This document shows positions 30,169-39,426 of a DNA stretch of 64,000 bases, in pieces (position 1 is the first letter of the stretch; every line of letters starts with the position of its first letter). Source of the DNA: Streptomyces sp. NBC_01549 (GTDB lineage: Bacteria > Actinomycetota > Actinomycetes > Streptomycetales > Streptomycetaceae); assembly GCF_026339955.1 (NCBI RefSeq), contig NZ_JAPEPW010000001.1, forward strand, positions 3,064,501-3,128,500, written 5' to 3'. The notes beneath the pieces are model-generated. The model made no database searches and had not been told where the DNA came from. It saw nothing but the letters and a program-made list of their open reading frames with translations. Position numbers and translations under genes: made by a program.

Positions 30169-31056
30169 CTACAGCCGCTCGGCGAGGATCTTCTCGATGA
30201 CGACGGCCACCCCGTCCTCGTTGTTGGCGACCGTGCGGCCGGAGGCCGCGGCGATCACGGCGGGGTGCGCGTTGCCCATCGCGTACGAGGTGCCCGCCCA
30301 GGTCAGCATCTCGACGTCGTTCGGCATGTCTCCGAAGGCGACGACCTCCTCGGGGGAGATACCGCGCTCCGCGCAGCACAGTTCGAGCGTGCTGGCCTTG
30401 GAGACGCCGGGGCCGCTGATCTCCAGCAGGGCGCTGGGGCTGGAACGGGTGATGGTCGCGCGGTCGCCGACGGCGTCGCGGGCCACGGTGAGGAAGGCGT
30501 CCGGGTCGAGCTCGTGGTGGAAGGCGAGGATCTTGAGCACCGGTTCGCCGGCGCCGGGGGCGTCCGGGGCCAGGAGCTTCTCGGCGGACGCGAGGGTGTC
30601 GGGCATCTCCATGTGCAGCTTGGGGTACGCGGGCTCCTGGTAGAAGCCGTACGTCTGCTCGACGGCGAACACGGTGCCGGGCGCCGCCTCACGCACCAGT
30701 CGTACGGCGTCGAGCGCGTTCTCCCGCGCCAGCTCCCGGACCTTGACGAACCGGTGGGCGCCGGGGCCGCCGTGCAGGTCGACCACGGCGGCGCCGTTGC
30801 CGCAGATCGCCAGGCCATGGCCGTGGACGTGGTCGCTGACGACGTCCATCCAGCGCGCCGGGCGGCCGGTCACGAAGAAGACCTCGATGCCGGCCTCCTC
30901 GGCGGCGGCGAGGGCGGCGACCGTGCGCTCAGATACGGACTTGTCGTCGCGCAGGAGGGTGCCGTCGAGGTCCGTGGCGATCAGCCGCGGGGGAAGGGTG
31001 GCGGCCGGGGTCTCGGGCTGTCGGGTCGCTGAGGTCACCGGGCCATTCTCGCGCAT
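30169..31056 (-). CDS. Cof-type HAD phosphatase
   Basis: A 295-residue HAD-IIB (Cof) hydrolase. Motif I is [12 protein letters not shown] near residue 27, motif II FVTGRPA, and motif IV GDMPNDVEML near 220. The family dephosphorylates sugar phosphates, FMN or PLP. Start MRENGPV at 31056, with GTG 31038 also possible. It converges on the kinase gene with only 25 bp between. A close paralogue lies at 56,042-56,896. Confidence 0.88.
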   Translation of the reverse strand: MRENGPVTSATRQPETPAATLPPRLIATDLDGTLLRDDKSVSERTVAALAAAEEAGIEVFFVTGRPARWMDVVSDHVHGHGLAICGNGAAVVDLHGGPGAHRFVKVRELARENALDAVRLVREAAPGTVFAVEQTYGFYQEPAYPKLHMEMPDTLASAEKLLAPDAPGAGEPVLKILAFHHELDPDAFLTVARDAVGDRATITRSSPSALLEISGPGVSKASTLELCCAERGISPEEVVAFGDMPNDVEMLTWAGTSYAMGNAHPAVIAAASGRTVANNEDGVAVVIEKILAERL

Positions 31057-31155
31057 ATGCCCGCACGGCCGTGCGGGAGCCCGCACATGTGAGTGGTTGC
31101 CGCTCTCACCAGTACCGTTACACCTCGCTGTCGCCGGCCGCGGCGGCACCGGCTG

Positions 31156-31846
31156 TCAGGCCAGCTGCGCCGGTGCCTCCATGGCGATGCGCTCGAAGAC
31201 CCTCTCGTCGGCGGCGAAGTCCGAGTCGGGGATGGGCCAGTGGATCACGATGTCGGTGAAGCCCAGCTCCGCGTGCCTGCCGGCGAAGTCGACGAACGCG
31301 TCGAGGGACTCCAGCGGACGGCCGCGGTCCGGGGTGAAGCCGGTGAGCAGGATCTTGTCGAGCTCGGACGCGTCGCGGCCGACCGCGGCGCAGGTGGCGG
31401 CCAGCTTCTCGGCCTGCCCGCGAATGGCCTGAACCGACTGTTCAGGGCTACCCGTTTCGTACAGCTTGGGGTCGCCGGTCGTCACCCAGGCCTGTCCGTA
31501 CCGGGCGGCGAGCTTCATGCCGCGCGGGCCGGTGGCGGCCACCGCGAAGGGCAGTCAGGGCCGCTGGACACAGCCCGGGATGTTGCGCGCCTCGTGCGCC
31601 GAGTAGAAGTCGCCGTCGTGGGAGACCGAGTCCTCGGTGAGGAGGCGGTCGAGCAGCGGTACGAACTCGCCGAAGCGGTCGGCGCGCTCGCGCGGGGTCC
31701 AGGGCTCCTGGTCGCTCTTCAGAAGCGTCGTGGCGTCGAATCCGTTGCCACCCGCGCCGATGCCCAGGGTGATCCGGCCGTTCGAGATGTCGTCGAGGGA
31801 GATCAGTTCCTTGGCGAGGGTCACCGGGTGCCGGAAGTTCGGCGAG
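31156..31846 (-). pseudogene. LLM monooxygenase pseudogene, 3' part (split by the island)
   Basis: This stretch encodes the C-terminal three-quarters of a luciferase-like flavin-dependent oxidoreductase, starting at [18 protein letters not shown] and ending MEAPAQLA. The missing N-terminal part is at 47,658-47,882. The junction falls exactly between Ser and Pro of [10 protein letters not shown], judged from the intact homologue at 43,995. A second lesion, TGA at 31554-31556, replaces the Arg seen in the intact copy (RPRLPFAV). It is therefore non-functional. The family uses FMN or F420. Confidence 0.9.
31843..31846. other. Left attachment site (attL core CGAG)
   Basis: The LLM 3' fragment meets island DNA at CGAG. 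The same four bases occur at the right junction (47658-47661). The recombinase gene begins 29 bp inside. Confidence 0.75.
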
Positions 31847-31874
31847 CCCACTGCGTGCTCATACCATCGGTCCC

Positions 31875-32946
31875 ATGCGACGACCCAGGCCCCACGAGCC
31901 GACCATAACCCCAGGTGAGCCTGCGGCTCTCTACTGCCGGATATCCCAGGCGGACGAACGACGACCAGACCGGCGTCGATCGGCAGGAACGCATCTGCCG
32001 GGAGATCGCCGAGCGTAGGGGGCTCACGATCGACCCTGCCCACGTCTTCGTGGACAACAGCCGGTCGGCGTGGAGCCGGGGGCGGAAGAGGCCGGGTTGG
32101 GACCAGCTTCTCGAACGCGCCCAGCGCCGCGAGTTCCGGCACGTCATCGCGTACCACCCGGACCGCCTGATGCGGCAGCCCAGGGACCTGGAGGAGCTGC
32201 TCCAGGTCTCGGACGAGCACCAGATCATGCTGCACGGCGAGGCGAACCGGCGGGATCTGTCGGACCCCGACGACCGGTTCATCCTGCGGATCGAGGTCGC
32301 CCATGCCTGCCGGTCGTCCGACGACACCTCGCGGCGGCTGAAGTCGGCGCTGAAGGAGCGTGCCGAGAACGGTCTGCCGCACTCGGGCAAGCGCCGCTTC
32401 GGATACGAGATGGACGGCGTGACCATCAAGGAGGACGAGGCCGAGATCGTCCGAGAGGTCTTCGACCGCTACCTCAAGGGCCAGAGCCCGAGCGCGATCG
32501 CGCTGGTCCTCCACAAGCGCGGCATCAAGACCGTGTACAGCAAGGAGTGGTCGCAGGGCACGGTCCGCGCGCTCCTCGACTCCCGCCACGTCGTCGGCAT
32601 CCGTATGCACCAAGGCGCGGAGGTCGGGCCGGGCAAGTGGCCCGCGATCATCGACCGGGGCACCTGGGAGGAGACCCGGGCCCGGCGTGAGTACCGCTCC
32701 GCGATCCACCAGACCAACCTGGAGCTGCGCCGCTTCTATCTGCTGCGCGGCCTGGTCATGTGCTCGCGCTGCGGCACGCTCATGTCCGGCACGAAGGTCG
32801 GCGCCGTGCCCTCCTACCTGTGCACGCGCAAGAGTCGCAACGGCGACAAGAAGTGCGTGCGGCGCATCGCCGCGGTGAAGCTGGAGGAGTTCTGGCCGTC
32901 GCCAGCCACGTACGCGGGCTGCTCACCTACCTTTTCCCTCTCGTGA
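31875..32946 (+). pseudogene. Large serine recombinase (integrase), frameshifted and 3'-truncated
   Basis: From the ATG at 31875, the frame encodes the catalytic ALYCRIS segment (Ser at 31944-31946), then loses register at about 31956. The rest (DDQTGVDRQERICREIAE, a recombinase domain, and zinc-ribbon CSRCGTLMSG) is in the +1 frame. Omitting G31956 restores a continuous QADNDDQTGVD. A GTG at 31915 could start the second frame but yields a protein without the serine. The C-terminus stops soon after KLEEF where DUF2637 sequence begins, a deletion joint near 32,893. The normal length is 450-550 residues. Confidence 0.85.
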
Positions 32947-33608
32947 TCGACGGCTTCATCGCCATCGGCATCGTCGCCCTGCTCATCCTGCGTGGGGCTC
33001 CGCTTCGCTCCCGCCTGTACGTGTGGGCGCTTGTCGGCGTGGCCACCCTCACCAGCATCGGGGCCAACGTCGTACACGCCGTCGGCCTCAACGAGGGGAC
33101 CCGCCTCCACCTCAACAACGCCACCGTCGGTGCCTTGTCCGGCATCGCCCCGCTGGCCCTCGCCGGCGCCGTCCACCTCTACCTCGTCATGAACCGCCAC
33201 CTCGGCGGCAATGGCGCCATGGCGGAAGCGACCCCCGCCATGCCACCCGCCGAAGCCGCCACGCCAAGGCCGGACCGCCAGATCCGCCACGGGCAGGCGG
33301 ACGACGCCGACACCGCGTCGCCCGCCAAAGCGAGCAACGCACCCACGCCCGAGGCGAAGCCCGCCACCGCCATGACGCCGACCGCCAAGAAGGCGCCCAG
33401 GACGGGTCAGCGGAAACGCACCGTCCCCGACGAGGAGCTGCTGGCCATCGCCCGCGCTATCGGTGCCGAGGCGGGGCAAGTCCCCCGCCCCGCCTTGGAG
33501 AAGGCGGTCAGGGCCAAGGGCTACACGATCAGTAAGGACGACGCCCAGAAGGCCACCGACATTGTCAGGGCGGAACTGGACGCCGCCAAGAACGCCGTCG
33601 CCGGATGA
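32895..33608 (+). pseudogene. DUF2637 transfer-associated membrane protein, N-terminally truncated
   Basis: The segment YLFPLVIDGFIAIGIVALLI, followed by VGVATLTSIGANVVHA, is the DUF2637 domain found in Streptomyces integrating plasmids. About 35-50 residues, including the first helix, are missing because the frame fuses into recombinase sequence at about 32,893. GTG 32943 is the first possible start. The C-terminal half is an Ala/Pro-rich linker followed by a DNA-binding-like helical domain (DEELLAIARAIGAEAG). Its stop overlaps the next ORF by 4 bp. Confidence 0.7.
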
Positions 33609-33883
33609 GCGCAGAACGCCAGGGTGCCGCCGCCGACCCGCTCCTGGGGCTGCGCTTCTTCGCCCGAACCACGCCAACCTCCAAGGGCCGCCCCGTCGCC
33701 GCCTCTCGCGGCCTTCGCAGAGCCGACTCCGGCTCAGCCGTCCCCGGCTCCACGGCCACGAGTACGGCCCGCATCCCGCACGACTCCATGGAGACGAACC
33801 CCAATGCACGACGGACACCACGAACTCCCCATGCCCCAGCAGGCGATGACCACCACCCCAGCCACGAGCGCAGCAAGCTGTAG
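33605..33883 (+). CDS. Small hypothetical protein coupled to DUF2637
   Basis: A 92-residue frame starting with ATG overlapping the DUF2637 stop (ATGA). It includes DPLLGLRFFARTTPTSKG, then a low-complexity Arg/Ser/Pro tail, and overlaps mobC by 80 bp. No domain recognised. Its translational coupling is the main support; it may not be real. Confidence 0.35.
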   Translation: MSAERQGAAADPLLGLRFFARTTPTSKGRPVAASRGLRRADSGSAVPGSTATSTARIPHDSMETNPNARRTPRTPHAPAGDDHHPSHERSKL

Positions 33884-34373
33884 CGATGGACCGTCCAAGG
33901 GCCGGTCCATCGCGCTTGCCTCCGCCCCGGGGGTGGCGGAGGAGGGCCCACACCAGGAGGCGCGGGACCCGGAAGCCCCGGCCGAGGGCGGCCGGGTGCA
34001 GAAGGGGAAGCGGCCGGCCCGTCGCCGTTCCCGCCAGGACAAGCAGCGCGGCAAGCGACAGACCTTCCGCGCCAGCGAGAGCGAGGCCGCTCAGATCGAC
34101 GCCGCCGCCGAGGCCAAGGGCATCTCCAAGGCCCGCTTCATCGCCCAGGCCGTCCACGCCGAACTCCACGGCCGCCCCCGGCTCGACCAGGACGGCGCCC
34201 TCGACCGCCTCGACGCCGCTCGCGTCCAGCTCGCCCGCGTCGGCAACAACCTCAACCAGATCGCCAAGATCGTGGACTCCGGCGGCGACGCCATCCACCT
34301 CCAGCGCACCCTCGACGACATCCGCCAAGCCGCCACGACCGTCAAGGCCACCGCCCAGAAGCTGGTGAGCTGA
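33804..34373 (+). CDS. MobC-like relaxosome accessory protein
   Basis: A 189-residue protein with a C-terminal ribbon-helix-helix MobC domain: TFRASESEAAQIDAAAEAKG, KARFIAQAVHAEL, and the diagnostic LARVGNNLNQIAKIVDSGGD. The N-terminal half is Pro/Arg/Lys-rich. MobC proteins bind oriT and help the relaxase nick. It lies 5 bp upstream of the relaxase gene. GGAG precedes the ATG by 10 bases. This gene looks intact although its relaxase partner is broken. Confidence 0.85.
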   Translation: MHDGHHELPMPQQAMTTTPATSAASCSDGPSKGRSIALASAPGVAEEGPHQEARDPEAPAEGGRVQKGKRPARRRSRQDKQRGKRQTFRASESEAAQIDAAAEAKGISKARFIAQAVHAELHGRPRLDQDGALDRLDAARVQLARVGNNLNQIAKIVDSGGDAIHLQRTLDDIRQAATTVKATAQKLVS

Positions 34374-34378
34374 ACCCC

Positions 34379-36313
34379 TTGGTCCCCGACGTCTCCCGCG
34401 GCAGCCGCACCATCGGTCTGCTCCACTACCTCTACCGAACCAGCGACATCGAAGCCCACGTCGACCCGCACATCGTCGCCGCCTACGACCCCTTCGTCCT
34501 CGACCCCGGCCGCCACCCCGACGCCACCTTCACCGGCCTCGCCGCCGACCTCGACCAGTGGGTCAACGCCCTCGGCGACAAGGCCCCCGCCAAGCACGTA
34601 TGGCACTGCCCCGTCCGCACCGCGCCCGGCGACCGCCACCTCAGCGACGACGAGTGGGCCACCGTCGCCCGCCGCGTCCTCAACGCCACCGGCATCGCGC
34701 CCGAAGGCGACGACGAAGCCTGCCGGTGGATTGCCGTGCGCCACGCCCCCGACCACATCCACATCGTCGCCACCCTCGTCCGCGCTGACCGCACCCGCCC
34801 CCGCCACCACAAGGACGGCACCCGCGCACAGGCCGAATGCCGCAAGATCGAGAAGGACTTCGGCCTGCGCCGCCTCAAGGAAGGCGACGGCACCGCTGCC
34901 AAACGCCCCACCAGCGCCGAACGCCACAAGGCCGAAGGGTGCAGATCTTTTGAGGGTGTCTGGCACGAGCGTGACCTGCGGGTTCGTGATCCAGCAGGGC
35001 TACGCCGTGTCAGTTACGCCCGGCCGTACGGCGCCGACGCGGATCAACGGGTGCTGTGAGAGACAGACGGGCAGGTCGGCCGCGATGGGCTTCGTGGGAC
35101 GATGAACTCGATCCGTACAAAACCGCAGGTGGGCCAGACCCTCAAAAGATCTGCACTCAAGGCCGAACGCCTCGGCCAGGAAGATGCCTCCCGCGAGCTG
35201 CTGCGCGAACACGTCCACCGCGCTCTGGCCGGGGCAGCCGACGAGGCCGAGTTCTTCGACCGGCTCGCAGCCGAAGGCGTACGCATCAACAAGCGCATCG
35301 CCCCGTCCGGCGATGTCCTGGGCTACAAGGTCGCAATCGTCGGTGACCGCAACGGCGACCAGGAACCCATCTGGTTCGCAGGCTCCACACTCGCGCCGGA
35401 CCTGTCCCTGCCCAAGATCCGCAAACGGTTCACGCACACCGCCGCCGAGGCCGAACATCCCACCCCTGCAACGCCCGTCGGCAGGTCGGCGCCCGCCCGG
35501 GCCCGCCTCTTCGCCGCCGAGGTCACCGAGGACGTCCTGGTGGCGATGGTCTCCGCCGACGACGGGACGGTCGCGGCCCACATGAAGGGGGTCGGTGAGG
35601 TCCTCGACGCGCTCGCCCAGACCTCGCCCGGTCATACTGGCACCGAACTACGAGACGCCGCGCGGTATTTCGAGCGCGCCACCCGCTCCCACATCCAGGC
35701 CCGGGATGCTGAGATGCAGGCCCTGCGCCGCGCGGCCCGTCAGATCGTCCACTCCGGCCCCGCCCTCGGCCGCGGCGCGGACGGAACCGCCGCCGCCATG
35801 GTTCTGGACGTCCTGCTCCTGGCCGCCATGGCCGCCGCCCGCTGGTATGCCGCCCGCGGCCACGCCCAGCAGGCCGAAGCCTCCCAACGCACCGCCGAAC
35901 ACCTCCGCGCCGCCTACAGCGCGGCGGCCCAAGCGCCCATGGCGGTCATGCACGCGAACGGCCAGAGCCTGCCCGCTCCGCTGCAGCGCAGGCACGCGCG
36001 GTCAGTCCTGTCCGTGCTGCCGACGGAGGTGGCCCGACGGCTCCAGGACGAGCCGGGCTGGCCCGCCCTGGCCGCCAGCCTCCACGAGGCGGAACAGGCC
36101 AGCCGCAACGCCGCCGCACTCCTGAAGCAAGCAGTCGACTTTCGCGAACTGTCCACAGCGGAGTCCGTCAGCGATGTCCTCATCTGGCGGCTCAGGCGGC
36201 TTGCGGACCTTCCCGCCCCGATCGCCGCACCTCATCAGCCTGACCAGCGCCCTGCCGCTGCTGCCGCACCGACCCTTCCGCAGCCGAGTCAGGCACCAAC
36301 GCGCCGACGGTAG
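34379..36313 (+). pseudogene. MobA/VirD2-like relaxase interrupted by a MITE
   Basis: The first segment (34379-34936) encodes a relaxase N-terminus with the HUH-type metal motif RHAPDHIHIVATL. The second (35158-36313) continues in the same frame (ERLGQEDASRELLREHVHRALAG...) with a long helical C-terminus. Removing the 221-bp insertion and one 10-bp duplicated target restores HKAERLGQED and a protein of about 567 residues, a normal length for the family. The insertion carries an in-frame TGA at 35057-35059, so only a 226-residue fragment is made. A start in the insertion (35102) could express the C-terminal part. Confidence 0.88.
34937..35157. mobile_element. 221-bp MITE-like insertion with inverted ends
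   Basis: The left end (from 34939) reads GTGCAGATCTTTTGAGGGT, and the reverse complement of the right end (to about 35156) reads the same, followed by (GT)CTGGC. The 10-bp direct repeat CAAGGCCGAA flanks it (34927-34936 and 35158-35167). Too small for a transposase, so it must be moved in trans. Confidence 0.88.
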
Positions 36314-36868
36314 TCACTCCCCGGCAGCGAGCGCAGGGGCGAGCAGCTCCAGCGCCTCCTCCCAGCGGAAGCGGTCGGCGCCGCCGCCGGCCTTGGGCTT
36401 GTGGGGCTCGTAGCTGCCGATCAGGACGCCCATCCCACGCAACCGTTCCAGGCTCTGCCGGTACGCGGGGTGGGCGGCCTGTGCCGCGTTCAGATAGGGG
36501 AGAACGGCGGTGGGGATGCCCATGCCGTACGCCTCGCACAGGATGCCCAGGGCGAGGGTGTCGGAGATGCCGGCGGCCCACTTGTTGACCGTGTTGAAGG
36601 TCGCCGGGACGACGGCGATGGCGTCCGCGGGCGGCAGGGGGCGAGCCTCGCCCGGCGTGCGCCAGGCAGAGCGGATCGGGTAGCCGGTCTGAGCCTCGAT
36701 CGCCTCGACGTCGAGGAAGCCCAGACCCTGCGGAGTGGCGATCACGCCGACGTCCCAGTGCCGTTCCTGCGCCGCGGTGATCAGCTTGCCGACGTCGCCG
36801 GCGATGCCGCACGCGCACACGACGACGTACAGGAAGGGCTGCTTGTCCGGGGCGTTCTGCTCGGTCAC
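36314..36868 (-). CDS. Flavoprotein (PPC-decarboxylase/UbiX-type fold)
   Basis: A 184-residue flavoprotein of the Pfam Flavoprotein family. It has a Rossmann-type N-terminus (LYVVVCACGIAGDVGKLI), a FMN-contacting loop PATFNTVNKWAAGISDTLALG near 100, and the conserved IPTAVLPYLN. Relatives include phosphopantothenoylcysteine decarboxylase and peptide-cysteine decarboxylases. The substrate is unknown. Its ATG overlaps the stop of the XRE gene (4 bp), so the two form an operon. It converges on the relaxase with no gap. Confidence 0.8.
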   Translation of the reverse strand: MTEQNAPDKQPFLYVVVCACGIAGDVGKLITAAQERHWDVGVIATPQGLGFLDVEAIEAQTGYPIRSAWRTPGEARPLPPADAIAVVPATFNTVNKWAAGISDTLALGILCEAYGMGIPTAVLPYLNAAQAAHPAYRQSLERLRGMGVLIGSYEPHKPKAGGGADRFRWEEALELLAPALAAGE

Positions 36869-38136
36869 GCGGGGACTCCCAGTCGGCGGCTGAAGTGGTG
36901 TAGTTCCGGCAGCGTACGACGGCGGTCGCGGGCAGCCATGTCGGCGACCAGGTCGCGAACGGCGGGGCGGCGGACGTCCTGGGCGGCACAGGTCTCGGCG
37001 ATGCGCAGGGCCTGGTAGCCGTCAGAGAGGCGGCCCTGCTGGCTGTAGGCGCGGGCAGCCTCCACCCAAAGAGCAGCCCGACGCTCCGGAACGGGGATGT
37101 GCCGGCGCATGAGTGGGCGAGCCGCCTGGAGGGCGAGGCCCGCATCGCCGAAGGCCACCAAGGCGCTGAGCTCGTGCAACGCGACGTTCGTGGGGCTGGA
37201 GTTCGCCCATGCGTCGGGGCGGTCGAGGGACACGTACCGGGCCACTTCCTTGGCTTCGGCGAGAAACTCCTCCGTGGCAACGCGGTCGCCACCACCGCTG
37301 GCCGCCGTCACGCCGCGCAGCAGCAATAGCCCCACGGCCGCGAGGTACTTCGGAGAGCGCCGATCGTAGGAGCCGGTGAGCTGATCGGCCGTGTGCCGGA
37401 CGAGGGTGACGGCCTGGGTGGTGTGCTTCTCGCGGGCCAGGACGTGGGCCTGGACGCGGACGCTGGAGGCGAGGACCACCGGGTCGCCGGAGCGTTCGGC
37501 CTCGGCCATCGCCCGGCCGACCGCGAGCCAGGCGTTGCCTTGGTCGTGCTGTTTGAGCAGCAGGCTGGTCGAGGTCTGGTACGTCGTTGCCAGCAGCGCG
37601 CACAGCACATGCCCGTCCGACGAGCCGCTGGAGGCCAGCCGCAGGTCGGCGATCAGGCTGGGCAGGGTGCGTTCCAGTTCCGTGTAGTCGCAGGTGTAGA
37701 AGAGCCTGCGGGCCATGCCGACCCGCTCGCGGAGAACTGCCGTATCCAAGGGGGCGCCGGTGCTCGCCGGGCTCAGGCCGGGCAGGAGGGCTTGTACGAG
37801 GTCGTTGTGGGCGGCGGCTGCGCCGGCCGGGGTCGCGAGCGCAGCAATGCTCGCGGCGAGGAAGGTACGGCGGTGCATGTCCTCTGCTTCGAGATCGGCG
37901 GCGGAGGCATCGGGCGCAGCGGCGAGGCCCAACTGCTGGGGCGGAATCCTGAGTTCCTGCGCGACGGCGCGTAGGACGCGGATGTCCTCTGTCCCACGGC
38001 CGCTCTCCAGGCGGCTCACCTTGGACTGGTGATATCCGAGCGCGGCGGCGACATCCTTCTGCGAGCGCCGCTGTAACACCCGCGTCTGACGGATCGCTTC
38101 GCCGATCCGTCTCGCTTCGCTGTGTGCTTCGGCCAT
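36865..38136 (-). CDS. XRE-family transcriptional regulator with TPR-like C-terminus
   Basis: A 423-residue regulator. A cro/C1 HTH at about 10-60 (RRSQKDVAAALGYHQSKVSRLESG) is followed by a DUF5753-free helical C-terminal region resembling TPR repeats. Such large XRE proteins are common in Streptomyces islands, often paired with small ATP-binding proteins. Here it is translationally coupled to the flavoprotein gene and divergent from a broken HATPase gene. Start chosen at MAEAHSEARRIG because the HTH follows at the expected distance. Confidence 0.85.
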   Translation of the reverse strand: MAEAHSEARRIGEAIRQTRVLQRRSQKDVAAALGYHQSKVSRLESGRGTEDIRVLRAVAQELRIPPQQLGLAAAPDASAADLEAEDMHRRTFLAASIAALATPAGAAAAHNDLVQALLPGLSPASTGAPLDTAVLRERVGMARRLFYTCDYTELERTLPSLIADLRLASSGSSDGHVLCALLATTYQTSTSLLLKQHDQGNAWLAVGRAMAEAERSGDPVVLASSVRVQAHVLAREKHTTQAVTLVRHTADQLTGSYDRRSPKYLAAVGLLLLRGVTAASGGGDRVATEEFLAEAKEVARYVSLDRPDAWANSSPTNVALHELSALVAFGDAGLALQAARPLMRRHIPVPERRAALWVEAARAYSQQGRLSDGYQALRIAETCAAQDVRRPAVRDLVADMAARDRRRTLPELHHFSRRLGVPA

Positions 38137-38311
38137 CTGCCACGGCCCCTTCCGCCGTCGCCGATCCTGCCTGCTCAACCGAGCGTAGATCAGCCGTACT
38201 TCGCCGTGATGCAGCTCCTGCATAACCGATGCAGCGTCGGCACCTGGGCTAACCACCCACCGCGACGAGCTGGTTGCGTGAGGTGGCCGCACCAACCTCG
38301 GGAGGCCGCTC

Positions 38312-38645
38312 ATGGCAGCGCACCAGCTCACTCTCTCCGTACCCGCCACACCCACCGCGGTCACGATGCCCGGCACCAGGCCGTGGGCGCGATAGCGGGC
38401 TGGAAGGTGGAGCTGGACGACGAGGTGGTGCACACGGCCGAGCTGGTGATCAGCGAGCTGGTCACCAACGCGGTCCGGCACGCCGGTCCCGGCCAGGTCT
38501 CGATGACCGTGCGGCTCATCGAGACCGTCCTGCGCATCGAGGTCTTCGACTCCAGCCCTGTGCTGCCCCGGCTCGGCCTGAGCGTCGGCTCGGCGCCGTA
38601 GCGGTCGGCCAGAGCGGCGACGAGGAACAGGCCGCGGCCCCGCAC
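38312..38645 (+). pseudogene. Anti-sigma-type HATPase pseudogene with frameshift and internal inversion
   Basis: ATG 38312 has a GGAGG ribosome-binding site and begins MAAHQLTLSVPATPTAV, but hits TAG at 38393. The rest (DARHQAVGAIAGWKVELDD ... AELVISELVTNAVRHAGPG) is in another frame. The expected C-terminal motif RGRGLFLVAALADRYGAEP is present on the opposite strand (about 38,590-38,645), so the 3' end is inverted. This is a broken RsbW-like ATP-binding protein, the usual partner of XRE regulators in streptomycetes. Confidence 0.75.
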
Positions 38646-38655
38646 GGCAACGCAC

Positions 38656-39391
38656 CGGCGACATCACCTTCGCGCTCGTCGCGGGCGCGCTGATCCTGTG
38701 GGGCCTGATCGACCTCGGCCACTACCTCCACGACCACACCGGCCTCGGCGTCTTCGGCGAACCGCTGCTGCTCGGCCTGGTCACCCTCGCCCGCGTCATC
38801 GTGCTCGTCGCCGGCGCGACGGTGATCTGGGTGCCGATCGGCGTGAAGATCGGCTTCTCACCGCGACTGACCCGCATCGCCCAGCCCGTGGTGCAGGTTC
38901 TGGCGTCCTTCCCCGCCAACTTCCTCTTCCCGCTGGCCGTCTGGTTCTTCCTGAAGACCGGCCTGTCGATCAACGTCGGCGGCATCCTGCTGATGGCACT
39001 CGGCGCCCAGTGGTACATCCTCTTCAACACCATCGCCGGCGCCATGTCGATCCCGTCCGATCTGCGCGAGGCGATGGACGACCTGGGCGTACGCGGCTGG
39101 CAGCGGTGGAAGCGGCTGATCCTGCCCGGCATCTTCCCGTCGTACGTCACCGGCGGCATCACCGCGTCCGGCGGCGCCTGGAACGCCTCGATCGTCTCCG
39201 AGGTCGTCGTCTTCGGCGGCACCACCCTGACCGCCACCGGCCTGGGCGCGTACATCGCGAAGGCCACCGCGAGCGGCGACTTCCCACACCTGATCGCAGG
39301 CGTGGCGGTGATGAGCCTGTACGTCGTCGGCCTCAACCGCCTGCTGTGGCGCCGCCTGTACAGGCTCGCCGACAGCCGCTACGCCCTCTGA
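38656..39391 (+). pseudogene. ABC-type anion transporter permease, N-terminally truncated
   Basis: The reading frame is open from about 38,656 (GDITFALVAGALILWGLIDLGHY) with no start codon there; GTG 38801 is the first good start. The segment APGIFPSYVTGG-type region, here LPGIFPSYVTGGITASGGAWNASIV, is the EAA-loop of NitT/TauT-like permeases. Family members of this duplicated type are near 550-600 residues; only about 245 remain. The left edge coincides with the inverted HATPase scar, so one rearrangement probably truncated both. Confidence 0.75.
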
Positions 39392-39426
39392 ACCCCCACA
39401 GACTTCCCTCCCTTCTGGAGAGCGCC

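Noticed and set aside
35102-36313. Independent 403-residue gene downstream of the relaxase
   Set aside because: Its first codons are MITE sequence and the rest continues the relaxase in the same frame, so it is the 3' part of the broken gene.
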